Shown: piece after piece, positions 25,284 through 34,823 of the stretch | Layout: the number at the start of each line of letters is the position of its first letter | Position numbering within the stretch: the first letter of the stretch is position 1 | DNA from: Actinoalloteichus caeruleus DSM 43889 | GTDB lineage: Bacteria; Actinomycetota; Actinomycetes; Mycobacteriales; Pseudonocardiaceae | DNA length: 64,000 nt | Direction of reading: 5' to 3' | NCBI RefSeq assembly: GCF_000429185.2 | Contig: NZ_AUBJ02000001.1 | Span: 1,488,001-1,552,000 of the forward strand | Made by a program: the position numbers and the translations under genes | The notes under the pieces: model-generated | What the model saw: only the letters and a program-made list of their open reading frames with translations | The model's database searches: none | Told to the model about the DNA's origin: nothing

Positions 25284-25315
25284 TGTTACTGTACCGACTA
25301 GTCAGTACAGTAACA
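25284..25315. promoter_or_regulatory. 32-bp palindromic operator
   Basis: TGTTACTGTAC (25284-25294) and GTACAGTAACA (25305-25315) are exact complements around C-GACTAGTC-A, whose inner eight bases are also palindromic; only one base pair fails. It lies between the divergent GNAT and exporter genes, 16 bases before the exporter start. Likely site of the TetR protein at 26845. Confidence 0.85.
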
Positions 25316-25331
25316 CCGAGGAGTGACGGAC

Positions 25332-26834
25332 GTGGCAGGGATGAGCGACGCGCGACGCTGGGCGAGCCTGGGAGTGCTGGTGGCAGCCGTGCTGCTGCTC
25401 GCGATCGACAGCACCGTGCTGTACCTGGCCGTGCCGTCACTGACCCAGGACCTGGGCGCGAGCGCGACCGAGGTGCTGTGGATCGGTGACATCTACTCGT
25501 TGGCGCTGGCCGGGCTCCTCGTGACGATGGGCAACGTCGCCGACCGCATCGGACGCCGGAGGCTCCTGTTGATCGGCGCGTCGGCGTTCGGCGGGGCCTC
25601 CGCCCTGGCGGCCTTCGCCGTCAGCCCGGAGATGCTGATCGTCGCCCGCCTGTTGCTCGGTGTCGCCGGCGCCACCATCATGCCCTCGACGCTGTCGCTC
25701 ATCCGCAACATCTTCACCGACCAGGTGGAACGAACGCGGGCGATCGCGCTCTGGTCCGCGGCGGCGGCGAGCGGGATCGCCCTGGGTCCCCTGGTGGGTG
25801 GCGCCCTGCTGCAGAACTTCTGGTGGGGCTCGGTGTTCCTCATCAACATCCCGATCACCCTCGCGCTGGTGGTGGCCGGTCTCGCGCTGCTCCCCGAGTC
25901 CCGCAACCCGAACCCCGCCCGGTTCGACCTGCTCTCGAGCTTCCTGTCGATGGTGGCGATCGTGCCGTTCGTGTACGTCATCAAGAAGGCCGTGGGCGGG
26001 GACGTCGACCTCGTGGTCGGTGCCGCGCTCCTGCTGAGCGTCGTCGGAGCGGTCCTGTTCGTCCGGCGTCAGCGGTCCACCGCCTCACCGATGATCGATG
26101 TCGACCTCTTCCGCGTTCCCGAGTTCAGCGGCGCGGTCCTGGTCAACTTCATCACCATCTTCGCCCTCAGCGGGCTGCTGTTCTTCTTCGCGCAGTACCT
26201 GCAACTCGGACGCGGGATGAGCCCACTCCAGGCCGGCGTGGCACAGCTGCCCGTCGCGGTGGCCGCCATGATCGTGGTCGTCCTGGTCGGCCGCGCGTTG
26301 CGGCTCCTCGGTCGAGGACGGGCGATCTCGGTGGCGCTGGTCGTCGCGGCCGCCGGGCTCCTCCTGCTGGCCCTGGCCGAGACGGCCGACGGCTTCGGCT
26401 GGATCGCCCTGGCGCTCGTCCCGATCGGGCTGGGGATCGGCCTGGCCGAGACCCTCAGCGTCGACGCGGTCGTGTCCGCCGTGAAGCCGACGAAGGCCGG
26501 CGCGGCGGCCTCCATCTCCGAGACGGCGTACGAGCTCGGCGTCGCGCTCGGGATCGCCGTCCTCGGTTCGATCGTCACCGCGCTCTACCGCTCCAGCCTC
26601 GACCTCTCGCAGGTGGCGTTGCCCGAGCTGGTCCGGGCACAGGTCGAGGACTCCCTCGCCGGCGCGGTCGCCGCGTTGGAGCCCGGCTCGCCGGCTCTCG
26701 GCCTGGCCCAGAGCGCTTTCGTATCGGGCATGCAGGTCACCACGGTCATCGCCGCTGGGATCCTCGCCCTCGCCGCCGTGGTTGCATGGCGGTTGATCCC
26801 CGCCACCCGGACCACCACGCCGGTCGAGCACTGA
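25332..26834 (+). CDS. DHA2-type MFS drug exporter
   Basis: Proton-driven exporter of 500 aa with about 14 membrane helices, the layout of the DHA2 (QacA/SmvA-like) family. Motif C-like and A motifs are visible: LLAIDSTVLYLAVPSL in helix 1, GNVADRIGRRRLLLIG in loop 2-3, and GIALGPLVGGALL in helix 5. Residues near 245-251 (SPMIDVD) form the usual central loop. GTG 25332 is chosen because GAGGAG lies eight bases ahead; a GTG at 25323 overlaps that site and ATG 25341 is a further option. The TetR gene follows by ten bases. Confidence 0.9.
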   Translation: MAGMSDARRWASLGVLVAAVLLLAIDSTVLYLAVPSLTQDLGASATEVLWIGDIYSLALAGLLVTMGNVADRIGRRRLLLIGASAFGGASALAAFAVSPEMLIVARLLLGVAGATIMPSTLSLIRNIFTDQVERTRAIALWSAAAASGIALGPLVGGALLQNFWWGSVFLINIPITLALVVAGLALLPESRNPNPARFDLLSSFLSMVAIVPFVYVIKKAVGGDVDLVVGAALLLSVVGAVLFVRRQRSTASPMIDVDLFRVPEFSGAVLVNFITIFALSGLLFFFAQYLQLGRGMSPLQAGVAQLPVAVAAMIVVVLVGRALRLLGRGRAISVALVVAAAGLLLLALAETADGFGWIALALVPIGLGIGLAETLSVDAVVSAVKPTKAGAAASISETAYELGVALGIAVLGSIVTALYRSSLDLSQVALPELVRAQVEDSLAGAVAALEPGSPALGLAQSAFVSGMQVTTVIAAGILALAAVVAWRLIPATRTTTPVEH

Positions 26835-26844
26835 AGGAGAACCG

Positions 26845-27423
26845 ATGGGTCGCACCGAAGGGCGCACCGCCGAGGACACCAAACGCCTGATCCTCCGTGC
26901 GGCCGCCCAGGTCATCCGCCGCGACGGGTTGGCCGCGAGCCTCGATGACATCGCGGCAGAGGCGGGGGTGTCCAAGGGCGGGTTGGTGTATCACTTCCGC
27001 AGCAAGCAGGCGCTGCTCGTCGCCCTGGGCGAGTCCATCGCCCGGAGTTTCGAGGCGCTGGTCACCAGCAGGATCGACCCCTCGGACACCCGTCCAGGAC
27101 GTCTGACCCGCGCCTACATCCGGGCCTGCTTCGCCGATGTCGAGGACCCGGTCGCCATGCGGGACAACATCGCGATAGCCGCGCACCTGATCAGCGATGA
27201 TGACCTCCAGGAGCTCGCCGACCAGGACGGACGCCGCTGGCGGGCACGGCTCCGCGAGGACGGCCTGCCCGACCGGACGATCACCCTCGTCATCGCCGCG
27301 TGCGACGGGGTGAGCACCGGCCCCCTGTGGGGTTCGGCGCTCGACGGCGACGACGTCCGCGAACTGGAGAGGGACCTGATCGGTCTCACCGAGTCGGGTC
27401 CTGGGCCCGGCTCGGGCGGATAG
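26845..27423 (+). CDS. TetR-family regulator of exporter
   Basis: Regulator of 192 aa. The HTH at about 10-58 includes RRDGLAASLDDIAAEAGVSKGGLVYHFRSKQALLVAL. The C-terminal domain is the TetR_C type found with drug exporters. GAAGGAG precedes ATG 26845, ten bases after the exporter stop, so both are in one message. The palindrome at 25284 upstream of the exporter is its probable operator, giving negative autoregulation induced by the exported drug. Confidence 0.9.
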   Translation: MGRTEGRTAEDTKRLILRAAAQVIRRDGLAASLDDIAAEAGVSKGGLVYHFRSKQALLVALGESIARSFEALVTSRIDPSDTRPGRLTRAYIRACFADVEDPVAMRDNIAIAAHLISDDDLQELADQDGRRWRARLREDGLPDRTITLVIAACDGVSTGPLWGSALDGDDVRELERDLIGLTESGPGPGSGG

Positions 27424-28026
27424 GGGACCGCCCCGCACCGATCCGTCCGCCGAGGACCGGAACCAGGCGACCCACCCGGGGGCCTGGCACACGGGGGACT
27501 CCCAGCGGCGACCCGGACGGCGACGTCGGGGTGCACCGCGCGCTCACGGTCTGACCGCGCGCCTCGGCGGCCGTCCCGGGCCACCGGTAGCCGGTCGAGG
27601 ACGGGCACGTCAGTCGCGGTCAGCCAGGCGGGTACCGCGCTCGTCCCGTATGCCGTCCCGTCGACGCGCGCGCCACGCGGCCGGTGTCCACCCCGGCCTC
27701 GGGTAGTGCTGGGCCCACTGTCGGCGGCAGCCGACCGGGCAGGCGTCGACACCGGATGTGGCGGGGCAGGTGGGGAGGGTCCGCGCACTCGTCCGCACGC
27801 CACCCGCCACCCGCCACCACCCGGGACACGCGGATTGCCCGACGTGGACGAGCAACGCCCGCACACCCGACCGCCCCGGCGGCGCCTCGCGGCCCCGCCC
27901 TGCCTGGCCGGTGGCCGAGTACCGTCCGAGGAACCACGCCAGGGTGATCAGCTCGTCGGTCGCCCTTCGACGACGAGCAGTGCCGCCGGGGTTGTCGCCG
28001 GTGGACGGAAGTGCGGGGATCGGGTC
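27424..28026. other. Intergenic gap
   Basis: About 600 bases without a supported gene or repeat. Composition is uniformly GC-rich. Confidence 0.4.
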
Positions 28027-28824
28027 ATGGGAGCCAACCGCGCGCGAGTGCACCGGTCCGTTTCGACGTGGACGCAGCCGACACCGCCTCCCTGTTCGCC
28101 TGCTCGCACCGCGCTCATCGCCACGATCGCGGACCAGGTCCTGGCGCTGGGCCCCCATCGCCTCCGCGTGGCCGTTGACGGCCGCACCGCCGCGGGGAAG
28201 ACCAGCTTCGGCCATGAACTCGCCGAGCACATCGCTCACCGTGGCCGACCGGTTCTCCGCGCGCGAGCCTCGATGACGACAAGAAGCCCTGGCGGGACCG
28301 GCACCTCGACGATCGTGAGTCCGGCGAAGGCTACTACCGCAACGCGTACGACTACGACGCCGTGACCGACCTCCTGCTCGATCCGGCTGCTCCCCAGGGC
28401 TCGGGAATGTGCGTGCTCTGCGGCATCGACCCGCTGGCCCAGGTGGACCACTCGTCGGTGACCACCCGCGCGGCGCCGGACGCCGTGCTCATCGTCGACG
28501 GCGTGTTTCGCGTTCCGCGCCGAGATCAACGACCGCTGGGACTTCCGCGGCTGGCTGGACATCGGTGCTGACCTGTCCATCCAGCGAGGGACCGCACGGG
28601 ACCAGGACTGGACGGATTCCGACGCCGAAGCCCTGCACCTCGACCGCTACCTGGGCGCCGAACGGGTCCACATCGCCGAGGCCGATCCCATGCGGGTGGC
28701 GGACGTCGTCATCGACAACCGCGTGCTCGAGCACGCCCACGTGCGACGCCGAACGCCCGCCTGCGGTCACCCGGACGCACGACAGGGACGGTGCCGGACG
28801 GGGCGCGGGGCATCGCCGCGATAG
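28027..28824 (+). pseudogene. Frameshifted uridine kinase-like gene
   Basis: Three frames joined end to end give one uridine-kinase-type protein. Frame one has RVAVDGRTAAGKTSFGHELAEH (Walker A GRTAAGKT) to about 28258. Frame two reads ASLDDDKKPWRDRHLDDRES, then GEGYYRNAYDYDAVTDLLLDP and CVLCGIDPLAQVDHS to DGVF at 28508. Frame three reads AFRAEINDRWDFRGWLDIG, ARDQDWTDSDAEALH and VADVVIDNR to a TAG at 28822. The breaks look like a two-base GC insertion in a CGCGCG run (28259-28265) and one extra C at 28509. Start is uncertain. Such kinases phosphorylate uridine or similar nucleosides. Two shifts make it a likely relic unless both are read errors. Confidence 0.8.
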
Positions 28825-29165
28825 CGGGAGGACGTTTCCCCATTCGAATGACGCTGGGTACGAGTACTGGGCACGAGTACTCATCTCGACGCGAAAAGCG
28901 CGGGCGAGGCAGGACGAGGGGCCTTTGCTCAACCGCGAGCAGGGGCTGGCCGGAGATGTCCCCGAGTCCACGGTCAATTCGTCCCCGAACTCGGTGCCGC
29001 GCGCTTGTCGTCCCTCGGCGGCCGTCCGGGCGGAGGAATGGCGAGGCGGTCACCCGCTCTCGGCCATGTTCAACATATAGCGCACTGGTGGTCTTGCGGC
29101 AAGACCCCGGTCGTGCCGCAGAATCGCCGGCCGAAGCCAGAACCTACGGAAACGGGTGGCGTGGA
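28825..29165. other. Intergenic region before glycosyltransferase
   Basis: About 340 bases, less GC-rich than its surroundings (around 28840-28890 and 29060-29150), likely promoter sequence. No gene seen. Confidence 0.4.
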
Positions 29166-30401
29166 ATGCGGGTGCTGTTGTCGACCTACGGGTCGCGTGG
29201 GGATGTCGAACCGCTGGTGGGGCTCGCGGTGCGACTGCGGGAAGCGGGAGCGGAGGTGCGGGTGTGCGCACCGCCGGACGAGGACTTCGCCCGGCGGTTG
29301 GGCGATGTGGGCGTGCCGGTGGTGGGCGTCAGCGAGTCGGCCCGGGTGTGGACGAAGGCGGCCCCTCCGGCGGAGGCCCTGCCCCGACGGGCGGCCGAGG
29401 TGATCGCCGGGCAGTTCGAGGCGGTCGCCTCGGCGGCCGAGGGATGCGACGTGCTGGTGGCGACGGGGATGATGCCGGCCGCTGCCGGTGCGCTGTCGGT
29501 GGCCGAGCTGCTGGGCATCCCCTCCGTGTCCGTGACCTTCCAGCAGCTGACCCTGCCAGCGCCGCACCGGCGGCCGCTGGCGTACCCGGGCCGGCCGTTC
29601 CCACCGGACGTGACGGACAACCGGGTGCTCTGGGACCTGGACGCCAGCAACATCGACGCGCTGTTCGGCGAGGCGCTGAACACGAACCGGGTGGCGGCCG
29701 GCCTGCCTCGGGTGGACGGCGTCCGCGACTACGTCGTCGGCGTCCGGCCGTGGCTGGCGACGGACCCGGTCCTGGATCCGTGGCAGGAGACCCCGGGACT
29801 CGACGTGGTCCAGACCGGGGCGTGGGTGCTGCCGGACGAGCGCCCGCTCCCGGCCGAGTTGGTGGCGTTCCTGGACGCCGGCGAGCCGCCGGTCCACGTG
29901 GGCTTCGGCAGCATGCCCATGCACGCCTCGACCGACGTGGCCCAGGTGGCCGTCGAGGCGGTCCGCGCGCAGGGCCGCCGCATCGTCCTCGGTCGGGGCT
30001 GGGCGGATCTGTCCCTGATCGGCGGTGGGGACGACCACATCGCCGTCGGCGAGGTCAACCACCAGGCGCTGTTCCGCCGGGTGGCCGCCGTCGTGCACCA
30101 CGGTGGTGCGGGCACCACCACCACGGCCACCCAGGTTGGGGTGCCCCAGGTCGTCGTCCCCCAGTTGGCGGACCAGCCGTACTGGGCGGGCCGGGTGGCC
30201 GACCTGGGCATCGGCTCGGCACACGACGGTCCGACCCCGACCGTCGGGTCGCTGTCGTCGGCGCTCGCGACCGCCTTGGCTCCCGAGACCCGCGCCAGGG
30301 CGGCCGCTGTCGCGGCCACGATCCGCACCGACGGCGCCGCGCTGGCCGCGCGTCTGTTGCTCGACGCCGCCGAAGGAGGAGCGGGGGCGGGGTCATCGTG
30401 A
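29166..30401 (+). CDS. GT1 family glycosyltransferase
   Basis: Inverting glycosyltransferase of 411 aa with the GT-B fold of the antibiotic Gtf/MGT group. The N-terminal acceptor domain begins MRVLLSTYGSRGDVEPLVGLAVRL, a near-standard opening. The C-terminal donor domain has VHVGFGSMP and the signature VVHHGGAGTTTTATQVGVPQVVVPQLADQPYWAGRV, where HHGGAGT binds the nucleotide-sugar diphosphate. It would transfer a sugar from a nucleotide donor to a small molecule or antibiotic. ATG 29166 is the family start. No sugar-biosynthesis genes adjoin it, so the acceptor is unknown. It may be self-protective or serve a distant cluster. Confidence 0.9.
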   Translation: MRVLLSTYGSRGDVEPLVGLAVRLREAGAEVRVCAPPDEDFARRLGDVGVPVVGVSESARVWTKAAPPAEALPRRAAEVIAGQFEAVASAAEGCDVLVATGMMPAAAGALSVAELLGIPSVSVTFQQLTLPAPHRRPLAYPGRPFPPDVTDNRVLWDLDASNIDALFGEALNTNRVAAGLPRVDGVRDYVVGVRPWLATDPVLDPWQETPGLDVVQTGAWVLPDERPLPAELVAFLDAGEPPVHVGFGSMPMHASTDVAQVAVEAVRAQGRRIVLGRGWADLSLIGGGDDHIAVGEVNHQALFRRVAAVVHHGGAGTTTTATQVGVPQVVVPQLADQPYWAGRVADLGIGSAHDGPTPTVGSLSSALATALAPETRARAAAVAATIRTDGAALAARLLLDAAEGGAGAGSS

Positions 30402-30990
30402 ACCGCGGGGCATCGTCCAGCCGGGCGCCGTGACCGGCACCGCCGCCTCCACCGCACCGCCCACTCCCCCGCCGGCGACCTCACCTGCCGGTCAGGTCTG
30501 GCACGAGCTCGACCCCCTGCCGGGCGGCTCGCGACGTGCGGGGAGATCCGCGGTCAGCCACCGAGGCCGCCCGTATCGCCGGCGCGGACTCGGCGGAGCG
30601 ACACGGCGATGCCGGTGGCGCCAGGAGTCGGCAGCACACGCGGCCAGGAAGGTCACTGGCCGGGGCCGGCGTCGCGACCGGGACGCGGGGACGGTCGACC
30701 TCGGTGCCGGGGCGGCGAGGGACGCCGTCGCCGACCAGGGCGCTGGCGGCGGGGTCGCTCGCGGTCGCCACCTCGCCGGGCGACCCGCACCAGGGACTCA
30801 GCGGGACTCGTGACCGACCAGGTCGACGAGGAACGGCGAACTGGGGTCGGGCGCCGCGGCCGGGGCGGGTCGAGCGCCCGCTCAACAGCGCCGGTGCGCG
30901 TCCTCGGCGGCGGTCCCGACCAGGCGGCCGCCGCCCCCGCCGCTCGTCCCGCGACGCGAGCGCCGAGCGGACCCCCAGCCGCCCCGCGCC
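30402..30990. other. Intergenic gap
   Basis: About 590 GC-rich bases between converging genes with no supported gene; long open frames are present in several frames but none resembles protein. Confidence 0.4.
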
Positions 30991-31359
30991 CTACGCCTCC
31001 GCCCAGACGCCCAGTTCGTTCCCGCTCGGGTCGGTGAAGTGGAACCGACGTCCACCGGGGAACTCGTACGGTCCGTTCACCACCTGGCCGCCGGCGTTCC
31101 TCACCGCCTCCACGGACCTGTCGAGGTCGGCGGAGTAGAGCAGCACGAGCGGGCCACCCGTTCGCACCTCGTCGGTTGTTCGGAGTCCGCCTACTTCCGC
31201 GTCGCCCCGTGGGCTCCGGATGCCTGCGAACCCGGGTCCGTGGTCGTTGAACCGCCAGCCGAACGCCTCGCTGTAGAAGCGTTTGGCCCGCTCGAGGTCG
31301 GTGACCGCGAGTTCGATGTAGTCGAGGGCGTGGTGCTGGTGCGTGCGGGGTTCGGACAC
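30991..31359 (-). CDS. VOC/glyoxalase-fold protein
   Basis: Protein of 122 aa of the vicinal-oxygen-chelate superfamily: LDYIELAVTDLERAKRFYSEAFGWRFND at the start, PLVLLYSADLDRSVEAVRNAGGQVV in the middle, and RRFHFTDPSGNELGVWAE at the end with the metal-ligand Glu. Such single-domain proteins act as glyoxalase- or antibiotic-binding-like enzymes; the substrate is unknown. GTG 31359 is chosen for AGGA seven bases ahead; a GTG at 31374 would add five residues. Confidence 0.85.
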   Translation of the reverse strand: MSEPRTHQHHALDYIELAVTDLERAKRFYSEAFGWRFNDHGPGFAGIRSPRGDAEVGGLRTTDEVRTGGPLVLLYSADLDRSVEAVRNAGGQVVNGPYEFPGGRRFHFTDPSGNELGVWAEA

Positions 31360-31861
31360 GCCCGCATCCTGCACCCCGGGGCCGACGAACCCGCGATCGT
31401 GGAGGGCGCCGCCGGGGCGGGGAGTGGGGTGGCCGGCCGCCGGTTCTGGTCACCGCACGGGTGGACGTGATCGCTCGGCCGGCGGCGGAACCGGGTGGGG
31501 CACGCTCGACCGGTCGACGCGGGACCGCTGGATCACGGCAGCGGTGTGGAGCCAGCACCGGTGACCTCGTCGAAGTCATGCCTTCGCCTTCCAGGGCCAG
31601 GTCGAGCACCAGGTCGGCGCCACTGGACCCCGGCCGGGACAGCGTCGCCGGCCCCGGTCCACCGATGGCCCGCACCGTCTCGCGTTCAGGACGGGCGAGG
31701 CCGCACGCGGACGTCCTCAGTGAGCCCGAAGGGCTCCAGCTGGTCGATGCGGCCACGGCGGGGCGGTGGGGCGGCGGGGCGGCGGGCGGCACCGGGCCGG
31801 GGTGAGCGGTCGTGGCCACCCACCCCGGCCGGGGGACACCGCCTCGCCCGGCATTCGGTCC
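31360..31861. other. Intergenic gap
   Basis: About 500 bases between two leftward genes. No gene, repeat or clear hairpin is seen. Confidence 0.4.
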
Positions 31862-33370
31862 TCACCCAGCGGCCGGGGCCTCGCAGGTCAGGTCCCGTTC
31901 GGGCATCGTGCCGTCGACCAGGAAGCGGGTGGTGACGTTCAACGCGCAGGGGTTGCCGCCGAGGACGTACACGCCGTGCCCGCTCCCGTCGACGCTCAGC
32001 AGCCGGGATCGCTCGCCGAACTCCTCGTTGAGCAGTTCACCGCCCCGCAGGGGGGTGACCGGGTCACGCTGGTTCTGCACGACCAGCACGTTGGTCGGCC
32101 CGTCGTCGTTGATCTCCACCGGAGGCCCGGCCGGCTCCCGCCAGTAGGCGCAGGGCATGACGTTCGCCGTGGCCGCACCGAAGAGCGGGTACTCCACGCG
32201 GTCCTCGGCGACGGCCCGCCGGTAGGTCCGCAGGTCCTCGGGCCATTCGACGTCGTTGCAGGTCACGGCGAGGAAGACCGACCAGGAGTTGTCGTGCGGT
32301 GCGGGCGTCCCAGTGGGCGCCGGCCGGTCGTCCTCGGGGCCCGCCTCGGTCCGGGAGAGCAGTGACTGCCAGGTCTGCGCGGCCTGGCCGTAGGACTGCT
32401 CGTGGTAGAGCGTCGCGAAGGTGGACAAGCGGAAGAGGTGGCCGTCGACTTCGCCGACGGGGGTTTCGTCGAGCCGTTCGGCGAGGGTGAGGTAGGTGGC
32501 GCGCACCTCCTCGGGCGTGCGGCCCAGGCCGTAGCTGTCGTGCCGTGCTGCTGCCCAGGCGGCGAAGTCGGGGAAGGTCTCCTCCATGCCGCTGCCGTAG
32601 CGGCGCATCCCGTCGTGGTCCAGGTGCGTGTCGCCGATGTTGCTGTCGAGCACGATCCGGTCGGAGCGTTCGGGGAACATCGAGGCGTAAGCGGCGCCCA
32701 GGGCCGTTCCGTAGGAGTACCCGAGGAAGCTGGCCTTGTCCTCGCCGAGCGCGGCCCGGATGCGGTCCAGGTCGCGGGCCTTGTTCGCCGTCGTGAGGTG
32801 GCGGAGTCGTCCCTCGTCGTCGTTCGCGGCGCACTTCTCGGCGACGCTCTCGGCGATCCTCGCCTGCTCGGCGACCGCCGCGTCGTCGACCGCGTAGGGC
32901 GGGATGGCACCGTGGTACTGGTCGTCGTCGGTGAAACCGCAGCTCACCGGGGCCGAGTGGCCGACGCCCCTGGTGTCCATCCCGATGAGGTCGTAGCTGT
33001 CGAGGACGTTGGCCGGAATGCCCTGGGAGACCAGGAGCTGGGGTTGGGTCAGCCCGGTTCCGCCGGGGCCACCCGGGTTCAGCAGCAGTACCCCGCGCCG
33101 CCGGTCGGGGTTCTCGCTGGCGAGCCGGGAGATCGTGATGTCGATGTGCTCGCCGTCGGGGTCGTCGTGGTCCAGGGGCACTGGGACGGTGGCGCAGTCC
33201 AACGGGGTCGGGGCGGCGGGGACGTCGTCGGGGCACTCCCCCCACCGCACCTGGGCGGCGGTCTCCTCCCCGTGTTCGCCGGCCAGGGCGGGTACCCCGG
33301 CGACGGCCGTGGCGAGGCCGAGGACGGCGGTCAGGGTCACGCCTCGGGCGGCACTCCGTGGTCGGTGCAT
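31862..33370 (-). CDS. Secreted alpha/beta-hydrolase peptidase (TAP-like)
   Basis: Protein of 502 aa like the secreted tripeptidyl aminopeptidases of Streptomyces. A signal peptide occupies about residues 1-31 (basic MHRPRSAARG, then LTAVLGLATAVAGVPALA). The hydrolase core has the oxyanion segment LLLNPGGPGGTG, the nucleophile Ser in FLGYSYGTALGA, Asp in VVQNQRDPVTP, and His in SGHGVYV. The C-terminal TAP-like domain is included, with cysteines typical of secreted enzymes. It should release short peptides or deacylate substrates outside the cell. ATG 33370 is preferred over long upstream frames because the signal peptide begins there. Confidence 0.88.
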   Translation of the reverse strand: MHRPRSAARGVTLTAVLGLATAVAGVPALAGEHGEETAAQVRWGECPDDVPAAPTPLDCATVPVPLDHDDPDGEHIDITISRLASENPDRRRGVLLLNPGGPGGTGLTQPQLLVSQGIPANVLDSYDLIGMDTRGVGHSAPVSCGFTDDDQYHGAIPPYAVDDAAVAEQARIAESVAEKCAANDDEGRLRHLTTANKARDLDRIRAALGEDKASFLGYSYGTALGAAYASMFPERSDRIVLDSNIGDTHLDHDGMRRYGSGMEETFPDFAAWAAARHDSYGLGRTPEEVRATYLTLAERLDETPVGEVDGHLFRLSTFATLYHEQSYGQAAQTWQSLLSRTEAGPEDDRPAPTGTPAPHDNSWSVFLAVTCNDVEWPEDLRTYRRAVAEDRVEYPLFGAATANVMPCAYWREPAGPPVEINDDGPTNVLVVQNQRDPVTPLRGGELLNEEFGERSRLLSVDGSGHGVYVLGGNPCALNVTTRFLVDGTMPERDLTCEAPAAG

Positions 33371-33635
33371 ACAGCTCCACTCCTCGACGAGGACGCGGTG
33401 GACCGCCCGGTGTGGCGTGCTGGTCGCCGTTCGGGTGGTTCGTGGGTCCGCACGTCCTCGGTGTCGTGTCCGTCGTTCTGGTACGGCCCGAGTCTGTCCT
33501 TCTGACCCGGCCGGCACATCGGCCTCAGGGCTCGAACCGCCTCCGACGGAAGTCGGACGCGGTGCCTCGACCCTGGTCGAGGTCCCTGTCCGCCGGACCC
33601 GCCCGGCGACGCGCCGCCGTGGCGATAATGGCGGG

Positions 33636-34823
33636 GTGATCACGGACGGCGCGCCACGGCTCGGGGGGTGGCAGCAGGCATGGAGACTGGCGGCGGCCCT
33701 GGCACTGGGCGTTCCGTTCTGGCTCGCCACCGCCGCTGTGTTGCCACCGGGGTGCGCGGCCGACACGTGTTCCTGGTTCGCCACCGGTGATCCGCTGGTC
33801 GCGGTGGGCTGCGTGGTGGCCCTGCTGTGGCGGCGGCGGTTCCCGCTCGCGGTGGCTGTGGTGGTCGCGGCCGCCTCGACGGCGTCGTCGCTGGCCACCG
33901 GCACCGCGCTGCTCGCCCTGTGCTCGATCTCCACCCGTCGCCGGCCCGTCGAGATCGGGATCGTCGTCCTGGTCCACATGGCCGCCTCGCAGCTCGCGCT
34001 GGGCCTCTACCCCGTCGTCGTGTCCTCGCCCTCGCTGTGGGTGCGGCTCGCCCTTCCGGCTCTGAGCGCCGGTACGGCGGTGGCGGTGGGCCTCGCCATC
34101 GGCGCGCGGCGCGTCGAGGTGCGTTCCCTGCGGGACCGGGCGGAGAGCGCGGAGCGGGAGCGGGCCGCCGGAGCGGAGCGGGCCCGGGTTCTGGAACGCA
34201 ACCGGATCGCCCGCGAGATGCACGACGTGCTCGCGCACCGGATCTCACTGGTCGCCATGCAGGCCGGGGTGTTGGACCACCGTCGCGGTCTGAGCGCCGA
34301 GGAGCACCGGGTGTTGGTCCGCGGCATCGCCGACGGTTCCCACCAGGCGTTGGAGGAGCTGCGGGACGTCCTCGGTGTCCTCAGGGCCGACGAGGGGGCC
34401 CCGGAGCCGGAGCCACCCTCCCTCGACGGGATCCCCGATCTGGTCGCCGACGCCCGCGCCTCGGGGCTGGACGTCGCGCTGACCCTGTCCGTGGACGGGT
34501 CACCACCGGAGGCGGCCGGACGGGGCTGCTACCGGGTGGTCCAGGAGGGGCTGACGAACGCCGCGAAACACGCGCCCGGCGCCTCCGTTCGCGTCACGGT
34601 CGGAGGGGCGGTCGGGGACGGGCTGCGCGTGGGTGTGCGCAACGCGTCCCGCACTCGGAGGGTCGCCGCGCCGCCGTCCTCGGGGTTCGGTTTGCTCGGT
34701 CTGTCGGAGCGGGTCGCGCTCGCCGGTGGGCGCCTGTCGCACCACCCGACCTCCGACGGCGGGTACCTGCTCACCGCGTGCCTGCCCTGGCCTGGTCCCG
34801 ACGACGAGAAGAGCGCCGAGTGA
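33636..34823 (+). CDS. Sensor histidine kinase (NarL-type partner)
   Basis: Kinase of 395 aa. Four to five membrane helices fill about 12-160. The dimerisation domain has the phospho-acceptor His in NRIAREMHDVLAHRISLVAMQAG. The HATPase domain ends the protein, with GCYRVVQEGLTNAAKHAPGA (N box) and SSGFGLLGLSERVALAGG (G box). This is the HPK7 type usual in actinomycetes. GTG 33636 (ITDGAPRLGG) is the start. The response-regulator gene overlaps its stop by GTGA, so they are co-translated. The signal is unknown. Confidence 0.92.
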   Translation: MITDGAPRLGGWQQAWRLAAALALGVPFWLATAAVLPPGCAADTCSWFATGDPLVAVGCVVALLWRRRFPLAVAVVVAAASTASSLATGTALLALCSISTRRRPVEIGIVVLVHMAASQLALGLYPVVVSSPSLWVRLALPALSAGTAVAVGLAIGARRVEVRSLRDRAESAERERAAGAERARVLERNRIAREMHDVLAHRISLVAMQAGVLDHRRGLSAEEHRVLVRGIADGSHQALEELRDVLGVLRADEGAPEPEPPSLDGIPDLVADARASGLDVALTLSVDGSPPEAAGRGCYRVVQEGLTNAAKHAPGASVRVTVGGAVGDGLRVGVRNASRTRRVAAPPSSGFGLLGLSERVALAGGRLSHHPTSDGGYLLTACLPWPGPDDEKSAE

